Of a stretch of 64,000 nt of DNA, positions 23,370-62,716 are shown one piece after another (the first letter of the stretch is position 1; every line of letters begins with the position of its first letter). The notes beneath the pieces were generated by a model. That model was given only the letters and a program-made list of their open reading frames with translations. It had not been told where the DNA came from and made no database searches. The DNA is taken from contig JAKCOZ010000010.1 of the NCBI GenBank assembly GCA_022605955.1, forward strand, positions 2,480,001 to 2,544,000, in the 5' to 3' direction. This DNA comes from Rallus limicola (taxonomy: Eukaryota > Chordata > Aves > Gruiformes > Rallidae). A program made the translations under genes and the position numbers.

Positions 23370-24536
23370 CAGGGCCACACATTTGCCCCCGTCCTTTACT
23401 TTAACACCTGGTGGATCAGGTATCATGTTTACGTGTATACAGTCTACCCACTACAAGTACTGAACTGCTTCCAACTGCAGTCAGCAGCACATCTCTTTCA
23501 GCCAGCCTATCAGAAGCCTTCCTGATACCTTGAAATGTGAGCCTACATCCCTTGGTCCTACACCAAGTTAGAGTAGGATGAATGGTGTGTTTGAACTCAT
23601 AAGTTTGCTAAATTCTCATTGTGATATTGACTAAAACTAACCTCAAGAGTCATATTAGATTTCTTTTTCTCAGCTAAGTTAAGAATTGTTCACCAGCTCC
23701 ATCAAAACTCAGCAGCAATTTCAAATTTGTTGATCCCATTATTTTCAAGTCCATGTTTCCTTCCAAGAAAGTATACCCCAGTGAGCTTTGAACCTTCACC
23801 CTTCACAAGTCCCAAGAGTACATCATCTGTGAACAGGTTGCTTCAGAAGTTTTCACTACAGCATGTCTCCATTCATGTGCCTTTCACTCGCTCTCAGGAG
23901 CTTTTCCCCACACCACTACTTTGCACAGTTCCTCTACCATTACAGCAAAGCTGTTCCTAAACCACAAACTTAACTTGGACTTTTTTGTTGTTCTTGATCT
24001 CAAACATCCAGCATCCAGAAGCAGCCCGTGGCACTTCTGACATCATACTCGCAAGTCAAGGTCTCTCAAGCACACCCTGAGGTTGTCTGCCTCCATGGCT
24101 GGGGTATCCAAAGCCAAAACCACTGTACAACAGCTAACTGGCTAACAGGTTGTGAGATTCTGCACAGATTTGCTCAGAGCTGATCTGAATAATTAAAACA
24201 TGCACCACTGACAAGCTTGAGCAGCTGGGGAGGGAGGTGGGGGGTGGGGGTTGCTATTTGCAAGTGTTTTCATCCTTGAGGCTGCAGAATGCCCATCTTC
24301 ACCCCCTTTTTTAATCTAATTAAGCTTACAAAAATTCAAAAATGCAGACGTAAAACTGCTCTCTGTGCAAGGGTTCAGGTTCAGCTAAAGCTGATGCCAT
24401 GCATTAATCCACAGGAATTAGAAACAGACATATAGACTGTTACTTACAAGTAAAAAAAAACCCATATTAATAGCCCGAGTTCATTGAGATTCAGAATGTG
24501 TGTTCACCATTTCTCTCCCCACTTGTAGATTGAGGT
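23370..24536. other. Intergenic segment with no recognised feature
   Basis: Between the antisense solo LTR and a short CR1 tail I see no coding exon, RNA gene or clear repeat. A G-rich stretch (GGGAGGGAGGTGGGGGGTGGGGG) lies near 24229-24250. Confidence 0.5.
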
Positions 24537-24660
24537 GTCCTAGAATGGTAGAATAATTCAGATTGGAATGATCTCAGAAGGTCTAATCCAACTCAATTCC
24601 TGATCAAAACACAGCTAAACTAATTTCAAAGTTAGATCTTCTCAAATTGAAGGTTTGAAG
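24537..24660 (-). mobile_element. Short CR1 3'-end fragment, antisense
   Basis: About 120 bp resembles the reverse complement of the last part of CR1: a degenerate AGAATGGTAGAATAATTCAG tail, then a GATTGGAATGATCTCAGAAGG-type stretch and a TCCAACTCAATTCCTGATC-type stretch. It is old and diverged. Recognition rests on word order alone. Confidence 0.6.
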
Positions 24661-25387
24661 GTGCAGCAGCGTGCTCAGATGTCTATTCCTCCATTTTAAG
24701 AAAGCAAAATGCTGGTATCTGTGCATGTGCTATGATACGTTTCTGTTAGGGCAGGAAAAAGTATCTATTTCAGGACAGAGGTAATTGTCACCAAAGTCAG
24801 AAGAGATCTGTGGCCTGGGCCTCTCAAAAAATATCTTCTGAAGAAGGGCCTCTGTTTTCACAAAGAAAAGTTGGGGGAGAGAAGCAAGAAAAGGTAGTTG
24901 TATCTACATCAGGCACCTTCTAATACCTACGGTTTTTCCCTGGAAAAAAGTAGTTGACCCTCCCAACTTATCTACTGATGATATATCAGAAGACACTGCA
25001 AGCCTTAGGCACACACTAGCAAAGTCAGGTTCTCAACTGAGCGCCTCATGACAGATAATAAGCTGTTAATTCAGTTAAAGTCTCTGAATCATAGTATCTT
25101 TCTTACAAAACCCCAATTGCTTGTCACCAGTAGAAAAGGTGGCTGATAAATACTGATGAAAAGCCTAGAGGAGGGATTGAAATAGTCACCTCCAGCTGTA
25201 TCCTCATTTACTGCTATGCAAATAGGTAGGACATAAGGTAGGAAGAAAGATGGGTAAGATGAGTCAAAAAGATTGGGAAGAAGGAATAGTAAAGCACTGA
25301 AGCTATGGGGAACTCTGTGAATGAGAAGCTAGAAGAAAACAGCAAATTATCAGCTCTGTGTAGGATTTATAAACCCCTGAAGGTAGT

Positions 25388-26399
25388 TGTTGTGTTTTTG
25401 TGTGGCAAGGTTCTGGTGAAGAATGGGGGCTTCGGGGATGGCTTCTGCGAGAAGCAGCCAGAAGCTCTCTGCAGGCCCGACAGAGACCAGCTGAGCTCAA
25501 GGCCAGACCCACTGCTGGCCAAGGCTAAGCCCATCAGTGATGCTCACAGTGCCTCTGGGAATCATATTTAAGAGGGCAAAAACCCGCAAGCAGCCACTTT
25601 TTGCCACCAGAGATGGGAGTGAGAAGGTGTAAGAACTGTGCAGGCACCAAAGGCAGTGAAGAACCTGGGGGATGAGGTGTTCCAGGTGCTGGATGAGAGA
25701 TTCCCCTGCAACCCATGGAAAAGACTATGGTGCAGCAGGTTGTCTTCCTGCAGCCCAAGGAGGGTGATGGAAAGCAGAGATCCCACCTGCAGCCCATGGA
25801 GAGGCCCATGCCAGAGCAGGTTTGCTGGAGGGAACTTGTGACTCCATGGAGGACCAGGCTGGAGCAGTTTGGGCCTTGAGAGACAGAAAGACATTGTGAT
25901 TTATGACTGCACGCCATAGCAGTGACCCACGCTGGGGCAGCTGGTGAAGAGCTGAAGCCCCATGGGAAAGGACTCACACTGGAGAAGTTCATGGAGGACT
26001 GTCTCCCATGGGTGGGACCCCACGGTGGAGCAGGGGAAGGGTGTGAGGAATGCTTCACATCCACATACCCCTCCAAACCCAGGCTAAGAAGGAAAACAAC
26101 TTGTGAGGAACTGCCTGAAACCCCCATTGCCCCATTCCCTGCCCCTCCTAGTGCCACAATGGGGCGGAGTGAAGAAGGGAGTGAAATCATGACTGAAGTG
26201 AAGTCTGGTAAGAAGGGAGGGGTGGGAGGAAGTGTTTTTAAGACTTGGTCGCACTTCTCATTATCCAACTCTGTTTTGGGGTGTAGGGTAGGGGTTTGGG
26301 GGTGTGTGTCTGTGTGTGTTTGTGTGCGTGTGTTTGTGTGAGTCACCTGTGACAGAGCAAGGGTGTGCATCTGGCCTCCAGCCAAGGGTTAAATCACCA
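25388..26399 (+). mobile_element. Long LTR of an avian ERV, family 2, sense copy, about 1 kb
   Basis: The element runs from a TGTTGTG edge to a TCACCA edge. It has a promoter-like ATATTTAAGAG box near 25564. A long region follows built of near-repeated phrases (CTGCAGCCCATGGAG and variants), then a TCTCATTATCCAACTCTG stretch and a terminal GGCCTCCAGCCAAGGGTTAAA. The same order, inverted, occurs at 29747-30365. A TG-rich run at 26296-26341 has expanded near its 3' end. A 283-residue open frame on the opposite strand is an accident of this LTR. Confidence 0.8.
26296..26341 (+). repeat. Imperfect (GT)n simple repeat
   Basis: A GTGTGTGTCTGTGTGTGTTT-type run of about 45 bp inside the family-2 LTR, upstream of its 3' edge. 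It probably replaced or grew within the original LTR sequence, since the inverted copy at 29747 lacks it. Confidence 0.85.
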
Positions 26400-28435
26400 G
26401 ACTGTCAATCTACCAAACCATCGTAGTCAATATTTCTTACTGTTTGGAAGCAGGATATTTAAGCTTTTGAAAGCAGTACTGTCACAAATGTAGCAATATT
26501 AAGACAATGTTGAGAACTGAATGTTTGAGACAATTCAGTGTGAACTGAAGTTACATCAGGAGGAAAGACAAAACAGTTCAATGATTTGTTAACTGTCAAA
26601 GATAAAAAACAATTTGCCCATATTTTAGAAAGATAGGGTTCATATTAGGTAATAAGGATATGTCAACAGGCATTCATAAGAATGCACATTATAGTCTAAT
26701 CACTAGTCTTTTGCACTAGATACATATGGACATAGACAAGAGTACTTCCCTATCCAAAGACAAGGGGAACTAAATATGTAGTCAGTGTGGTTTTGAATGC
26801 AGCTATTAGGATCTCAATAATTAGTGGTCAACAACCCCATTTAGAAAATTAAGACCAACCTGAAAAAATGCCTGAAGAAAGCAAGCAAGCAAGGAAAAGA
26901 ACAGTCGCTCTCTACCAAGGAAACATTCCAGACTCAGAAGAACATTCTGTTTCTTGTGTGAGGATATTACAATTGTTACTATCTCAAAAGAAAAAAAAAA
27001 AAAAAACAAAAACAAACCCACAAACCATAAACAAGCAAACAAACAAACACAAAACCCACCAAGAAAAAAAAAAGCCCTAACTAACACCTGCTTCAAAAGT
27101 TTGTTTACTAAGGCCACAATTTAAAAAATACATCCTTCCAAGTAGTTTATGGGGCAGATGAAATGTTTTTCAATATATTAACCAGTTTTGTGCATCCTTA
27201 GCCTTTCTAAAAGAATTTGAAATTTGAGAAGCTCCACCATCTCCATGGTCTCTCACTACTTTTGGGCTGTGCTCTCACTATGCTTTTGACTAGCTGTATT
27301 TTAGTACCAGCATTCTTGTGACATTCTTAAATTCTCAAGAGAGAGTTTCTTCAGCAATCTAGTATTCAGTCTAACAAGGCTTCTTGGATAAAAGTCAACC
27401 TTTGGCATCACACTTAAGGGATATGGCTGATGGAAAATTGTCTCTGTAGAGAAACAAAATGAAGTAAGTTTTTATTATCTGCAACCAGCAAATGTTGTTC
27501 AGTAGAATTCCCATAATAAGAAATGGAAACAGCATGAATCATTACTCAGTATAGGTTCAGTGACAAAAAGTTTTCCCTGTTAATAATGTCACTTGGAAAT
27601 GCAGACATAACCAAGGACTTAAGCAATCTCAAAATTATATATTCTTAGAGAAAAGTTAGCAACTTAGCTGCTCAAGAACTGCTAAAGAACAAAGTTCTAC
27701 CATTGATTTCCACCATACCTCTTTCTGCTGACTAACCTGACGTTTAAATAGATCTTTATTTTTCTATTTTTTATTTTTTATTACTAAGTAGGTGCAAAGT
27801 CCATTACTTGATTTAAAGGAAAAAAACGCCTTTTAGAACCAACTATAGGGAATCTCCATATAATTTGCTTGGACTGCCTGAAATACAGCACCTTTAGAAT
27901 AACCTATAGTTGTTGTTTGCAAACTAACAAGCAAAAATGTAGTGAAAACACTGCTAAGGGAGGCTATGAAAACAAGACTTGGAAACAACCAAGCAAAACT
28001 TGAAATGCGATCAGGAGTTTGACGTCATCACTTCAGGTAAGATAGTCACAAGCACTGGAGAATGAGAGTAAATGGGGAATACACAGCAAGTCTAGAAAAG
28101 CTGCAGTGAAACAGGCAATGCCTACAGTACACTATAGAAAAAACTCTCGTTACCAGTTTGCAGTAAATCAGTGCCAGGAACTGATCATTAGTTGTGAGTT
28201 TTTTCTTCTTTTTTAACTTTGGGGGGGAGTTATACTCTAATTGAACAAAATATTTTTTTTAATGACAGTAAAAGTTTTATTTTAAAATTGGTTTCTTTTT
28301 TAAGGATGGCTGATATTTATTTCAAACTGGAATCTATATCCATTAATGTAATGCTTTGGGGTCTTAGCAACATGTCTTAATACCCACTTCCTGATCTAAG
28401 TAATTTCTTGTCTTTAATGAGCTCTAATTCCACAG
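26400..28435. other. Intergenic segment, AT-rich
   Basis: No gene or recognised repeat family is visible. An A-rich simple stretch with CAAACAAAC words lies at about 26988-27075 and yields a lysine/asparagine-rich false frame. Confidence 0.5.
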
Positions 28436-28540
28436 AAGAAGTAGTGAAGTTTGTCAAACCACGGGATGCCTACCTGCTAATGGCTGCAGAGGTCTTCAAC
28501 AAGAAAACCCCACGATCTGTCATTGCTAGAGAAACTTTCG
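28436..28540 (+). other. Candidate orphan coding exon of unknown gene
   Basis: The stretch is bounded by an acceptor (CTCTAATTCCACAG) and a strong donor (G|GTGAGT). The 105 bases are open in a phase 1-1 frame encoding EVVKFVKPRDAYLLMAAEVF and then NKKTPRSVIARETF. The flanks are not coding-like, but within the interval codon choice is varied and G/C-ending (CTG, GAG, GTC, TTC, AAC, AAG), unlike random AT-rich DNA. I do not recognise the protein. It could be a real exon of an unannotated gene, an exon fragment captured by duplication, or chance. It is neither COL15A1 nor TGFBR1 sequence. Confidence 0.35.
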
Positions 28541-29746
28541 GTGAGTCACACATGCTGCTCCTTTCCCACTCAAGCCTAAATGGGGTGCAATCGCAAAACC
28601 AGTTTCAAAAAGCAAAATTATATAAATTATTACTTACACCACCAACTTGGTATGAGGAGTAATGTCCAAGCAGATTAAAGCTGTTCTTGCATTAAAAAAT
28701 AAAAAAAAAAGAGTGTAAGAGTATTCTTTCTAAACTAGAAGGAAGCTACTTTATTGCATCCATCCTTCACTGTAGTCATAGGTAAAGCTACTCATGCCAT
28801 TTCAGGGTTGCTACAGCAATATAGTGCCTTCAAATAGATAATGATGTACAGTCTGAAGTCATTTCCAGCCCCTGTTGATGTAACCCTCTTTGCTTCTAGC
28901 AACCCCTCCCTAAGCTAACCAGTCTTCTTAGTCACTCCTGCGCTTAGCAACATGTCTTGGACTATATACTTCTTTCCCTGCTTTTAGCATAGATTAGACC
29001 TCTCTTCAATGAGACTTACAGTCAACACTGCTCTCTTTGAATACAATTCATCCTTGATTTGAAATGAAGTTAGATATGGTATGTGTAGGAAACAAGCTCG
29101 GCAGCCAATTCTAGAAGCTGAATAAATAAACCCAATTTAACAGCAGCCCCATGTAACTGTCATCATTGAGATGTGCCCAACTGCAAAGAACTAAAACCAT
29201 GATAAGGTATCCACAGACCTATTAACCATATCATGCGGAGAGGCATCTAACTGCATACTGATGTGGGGTACTGCCATGCTGCCCACTTCCTAACTCTGAG
29301 ACTGGGATCTGGTGGTTTGTTTCACTGACAATGGATTAAAAGCAAAAATGGTTTCATATGTCTTAAGCTTTAACTGGTCTTTTGTTAATGGAGATGATTA
29401 ACTGGGTTTTGAATAACTAAGACTTCGCTGTATTTAGTTATGGACGCACTGATGAAGCAAATCCAGCAATATTGATAAAGGTTATAAAATGAGTAATTCT
29501 GAGGACCTTAAAAAGCAATGACTTTTTTTTTTTAAAAAAAAGTGTTTTCTTTTCCTTGTTTCTGATTTAGGAAGACCACAGATCTTAGCTAAACTTTCTG
29601 ACTTGTGTGCTGTAGAAACTGTGCACCAATAAGCATTTTGATCCTTTCCTCTTCTAGTCTGAGTAAAACTGCTCGGGAAAATCGAAGACTCGGGGGTGGG
29701 GGTTTGGTTTTTTGGTGTGTTGTGGGTTTTTTTTAAATACTTACTG
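28541..29746. other. Intergenic segment with no recognised feature
   Basis: Between the orphan exon candidate and the inverted LTR I see no further splice-bounded open segment that would join to it in phase, and no repeat family apart from short A and T runs. Confidence 0.5.
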
Positions 29747-30365
29747 TGGTGACTTGACCCTGACTGGAGGCCAAACGCCCACCAAAGCCCCTCTATCACT
29801 CCCCTCCTCAATTGAACAGGGGAGAAAAGATACAACAAAAGGCTTGTGAGTCGAAATAAGGACAAGGAGAAATCATTCAGCAATTACCATCACAGGCAAA
29901 ACAGACTCAACAAGGAATAAAATTTATGTAATTTATTACCCAATCAAAACAGAGTAGGATATCAAGAAATAAACTCAAATCTTAAAACACCTCCCCACAC
30001 CACTCCCTTCTTTCTGGGCTCAATTGGATTCCCGATTTCTCTACCTCCTCCCCAGCCACTCAGGGAAATGGTGGTTGTGGCCAGTTCATCACGTTATCTC
30101 TGCCGCTCCTTCCTCCTCAGGAGGAGGACTCCTCCGGCTCTTCCCCTGCTCCAGTGTGGGGTCCCTCTCAAAGGAGGCAGTCCTCCAACTTCTCTAATAT
30201 GAGTTCTTCACAAACTGCCCCAGCTTGGCTTCCATGGGGTGCAGACATTCAGGAACAGGCTGCTCCAGCCTGGTCCCCCACAGGGTCACAAGTCCCCCCA
30301 GCAGTGCTGTGGTGTGGGTCTCTCTCTCCACAGGCTGCAGGTGGGATCTCTGCTCCACATCAAAA
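29747..30365 (-). mobile_element. LTR fragment of an avian ERV, family 2, antisense
   Basis: On the - strand this repeats the order seen at 25388-26399: AGATCCCACCTGCAGCC, GGACCAGGCTGGAGCAG, the GGAGTGGT/GAGGTGTTTTAAGA region and an end of GGCCTCCAGTCAGGGTCAAG before TCACCA. It lacks the 5' part of the LTR. It also carries a segment near 29880-29950 (reverse complement AATAAATTACATAAATTTTA, then GTCTGTTTTGCCTGTGATGG) that the sense copy has lost. Confidence 0.78.
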
Positions 30366-30438
30366 TGTGCATATTTTCTTGTTGAAAGATTCACTAGAAT
30401 TCTGTATTACCCTGATACAGTATCTCTTACAGTGAAAG

Positions 30439-30492
30439 TTTAATAAAGATTTTAATAACAATTAAATAAATTTAATAAAGATTTTAATAACA
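30439..30492 (+). repeat. Perfect 22-bp direct repeat, spaced 10 bp
   Basis: The 22-bp word at 30439-30460 (TTTAATAAAGATTTTAATAA plus CA) recurs without change at 30471-30492. The 10-bp spacer is ATTAAATAAA. It is AT-rich and may be a recent local duplication. Confidence 0.95.
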
Positions 30493-33060
30493 TTTCCTAC
30501 CACACTGCCATACATTATTATTTTAAAAGCTAAAAAAAAGGTATTTATTAGTGCCTGTTAAGTGTATCAGCTTATAACACAAGAACATTCATATGCTTTA
30601 ATCAATAAATAACCAATAGAACAATTCATTTTGTGTAATTTTCAATCTTGCCTCTTGCCACTTTTCAAAACTGGTTGTATTTTAATGCTCTATATAGTTT
30701 CTTAGTATGTGGATTTTTTGCACTACAGAATTCTGTTTGAATCTTTTCTGAAGTCATAATTATTTTGCCTTCCATCTCCCAGAAAAAAGGTGTAAGAGAT
30801 GTTCAGAAACTGACAATAATTCATGCAAGGAATAAAACTAGCACTAAGTGATGATTAATTATTTCATCCTTTCTCCCTGTGGGTGCTGCATATATGTATA
30901 AATGGCATATTCTAGTACTGAAGCAAGAAATTAACCTGTGTTTTAATTGCAGGTATTCTCTATATAATAACTTGCTTTACTCCATCAAAAAAGCAAGCAT
31001 TTTAAAAATAGGTTCAATTACTTTGATGATCTAAACAGATCTTACAAAGCCAGATCATTTGGATTTTCTAAGTTGTCCTGCTTTGTGTTCTATCTTGCAT
31101 TTAAAAGAAAGATTTTTTTTTGTCTCTTTCTATGTGTAGAATTGTGGAAATACATTAATTTCTGGTATAAACAAGGGTAGGCAAAATATTTTTCTTGCAT
31201 ATTCTTTTAAATACATTTCCACTAACTACATTATTTCCACCCTCAGTAAGCAGTGAGATGGTTTAAATTAGGTAAGAAGTGGTTTGAAGCATTCCCTCAC
31301 ATGAAATGCTGAAGAACAATGTTTAATAAATCCAGTTAAAATGTTCCAAACATACAATGGTGAGGAGTAGTTTTCTACTGACCTTCACAAACTTGTACAG
31401 TGAAATTGTTTTTTTTTATGTTATTTTTGCAGAAAAAGGCCAAGCAACTATTGTCATTTTGAAAAATCTGAAATTGCAGAAGAGTTATTTTCTTCCTAAA
31501 CAGTGTCATTCTGCAGAAAGGTGTTACCTTTGAAACCATTCTCTGACTGTGTCACGGTCTGACAGCCTCATTTGCCTAACTAGCAGATTTAAGGATGAAT
31601 GTAACTATGTTCACTCATAAATAAGATCTCATTTTCTTTGGATTTGCATTCAATTGTTTGCAGATATGCAGAGAAATCGATGATTTAAATCTTGTCAGGT
31701 TATTTTTTGTATTTTGTATTTTTTTACCCAACTCCTACATCTTGTATAGCAAAAAAAATTTAATTATTCATTAGCAAACATAATATGTAATATGAACTAT
31801 TGTGCAACTCAACAAGTAAATCTAAGTATCTCTCACATAACTCTCCCAAAGATAAAGTCCTACCTAGATGAGCAAACCCCCTGCTTCCACTAGAATTAGT
31901 TATGAGGCTCCTATGAAGGCACAGGAAGACCAAAATGTTGGAAAAGCAGAACTGACTGCAGAAGTAACACTGGGAGAAAGATGCTGATCTTTGCTCAGAG
32001 AGAAAGGGAAAGAGAATTAATTAGTAAAACTTTACCTCATTTTGAACTGTTATATTATCAAAATTCTTATCCAGGTCAACTGTACTTTAGGAGAAACGGG
32101 ATTTTTATAAAGGCTGTGCTGGCTGAAGAACTGCAAGTGAAAAGGAGATCAGTGTGACACGGTTGCTGTCCTGAATACCAGGAACTCAGAAGTCACCACA
32201 GTACTTGAGGCTTGCAAGAGTGACTACAGGTAACAAGTTGAAAAGCATCTGTGACCTATGTGACTTGTCCTGTGATTAGAGGGCCACATACCAAGAAAAA
32301 TGAGCAACAGAAGTTGTACAAAAGCATATGATGAACTTGAGGGACTCTGAACTGATACAGGTTCTAGACACAGCAGCCAGGTAATGGAGCCAGGACTGGG
32401 GGAGAGAGTGTATTCTCAGAGCCAGCAGGCAACTGCTGAGAGAGTTCCCAAAAAGGAATAAGAGAGCCTTCCCTCCTCCCCTGCCACTCATGCAAAAGCT
32501 AGTAAAGCTGTGGATAAAAGTAACAAACTCAGTGGTGGTAATTTCCTTCACAGGGTGCATCCTAGTTGCTGCAGGTTGTAAAATTACATATTGCATAGAA
32601 GCTCAGTCAGCTATTTGGACTGAGTAAGTTCGCTTCCCAAATCCCAATTAACTCCTGCTCAGTGAACATGCAGACTGAAATAATACAGCAGCTGCATGTC
32701 AGAGCTAATTTTTCTTTTCTCACGCAGTACTAAAACTTGTAAGCATCACCCTATAGTTCCCTGTGGTGCAGGAAAGCAAGTCCTTTGCTCCCTGCATGCA
32801 AAGCATGCTGTAGGGCTAGCAGCATGTATGAATGCCGAGCTGTCTCGTACGTACGCCAGCTGGTATGTTAGCAGTGAATAAACTGTTAGTGTTTTTGCAT
32901 GTTTCATCTACAACCCATCCTACAATCCATGTGAGAGAGAAGCATCGCAGCGAGCAATGAAGGGGCTCCACACGCTTTCCCCAGTGCATGGTCAAGGACT
33001 AGTTCCTATCATAGCTCTTCCTCCTGTCATGAGGCAACCTGAGGGCCGCCTAGCTCCTCT
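30493..33060. other. Intergenic segment upstream of TGFBR1
   Basis: AT-rich sequence without recognised exons, RNA genes or repeat families. The open frames of about 60-106 codons here show no domain. Confidence 0.5.
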
Positions 33061-33065
33061 TAAAT

Positions 33066-33438
33066 CACCCTCCAGGCTGGTGAAGGGGCTGGAGAGCAAA
33101 CACTACAAGGAGCCACTGAGGGTACTGGTGCTGTTTAGCCTGGAACAGAGGAGGCTGAGGGGGGAACCTTATCACTGCCTGGTCTCTTTGCCCAAGCGAC
33201 AGGATGAGAGGGAATGGGCTAAAGCTGAGCCAGGGCAGGTTTAGATTAGACATTAGGGAAAAGTTCTTCACTGAAAGCGTTGTTGAGCATTGGAACAGGC
33301 TGCCCAGAGAGGGGGTTGAGTTACCGACCCTGGATGTATCTAAATGACAGGTAGATTAGGTGCTCAGGTGCTTTAGTAGAGGACGGGTACGGTTGTACTC
33401 GATGATCTCAAGGGTCTTTTCCAACCTAGTGATTCTGT
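33066..33438 (+). mobile_element. CR1 LINE 3' fragment E at the TGFBR1 promoter boundary
   Basis: About 370 bp corresponds to the last CR1 segment: [20 protein letters not shown], then a region with [19 protein letters not shown] character after frame changes, and a 3' end of CTTTTCCAACCTAGTGATTC. It is sense to TGFBR1 and stops at about 33438, where CpG-dense DNA begins. Confidence 0.88.
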
Positions 33439-34054
33439 GGCGTGGCTGCCCCCACGCCCTCGCATCTCACGGTCACTGAGCCCGGAAGGCAAGGAGTGCC
33501 AGGCAGGACGGCCCTTCCCGCTGCTGGCGGGAGCCGCCGGGGTCCTCGGCCACACGCCTGGCCTCCCCCCTCACTGCTCGAACGCTTCGGCCGCCGGCAA
33601 CGCTGCTTCCGGAAAGAAGCTCCAGCGCCTGCCGGCAGCGCCCAGAGCTGCATTGAACGCCTCCCGCCGCCCCAGTACCTCACCGAGACGCGCTGCCGGG
33701 GCCGACCGGACTCCCGCCAAGGCCGCCCTCCCTGATGAGGCGCCGACAGCCGGCCAGCCGCCAATCGCGGCGCGGCGCGGCCCGGCCCGCCCCTCCCCGC
33801 CCCCCGGCCGCGCCGGTTGTGCCTTCCAGACGCCTGTTGTTGTTGGGGCTCTCTGCAGCTGCCGGGGGCGGGGTGGGGCGGGAGAGAGCGGCCAATCAGG
33901 CGGCCTCGCCGCGTCAGTTACATTAGCGGCAGGGACGAGCGTCTGTGTTTCTCTCTCGGGCGGGAGGGGGGAGGGGTGGGAAGGGGGGTCGCGAGGCGGA
34001 ATCCTGGCGCACGAGTGCGCGCGCGTCCTGGCTCTACGGTTTCGGGACCGGACC

Positions 34055-62716
<28,662 letters not shown>

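Noticed and set aside
25534..26385. 283-codon open frame on the - strand
   Set aside because: It lies wholly antisense within the family-2 LTR, whose order is repeated at 29747-30365. The peptide is rich in His, Pro, Ser and Thr with no domain, and the frame is not kept in the other copy.
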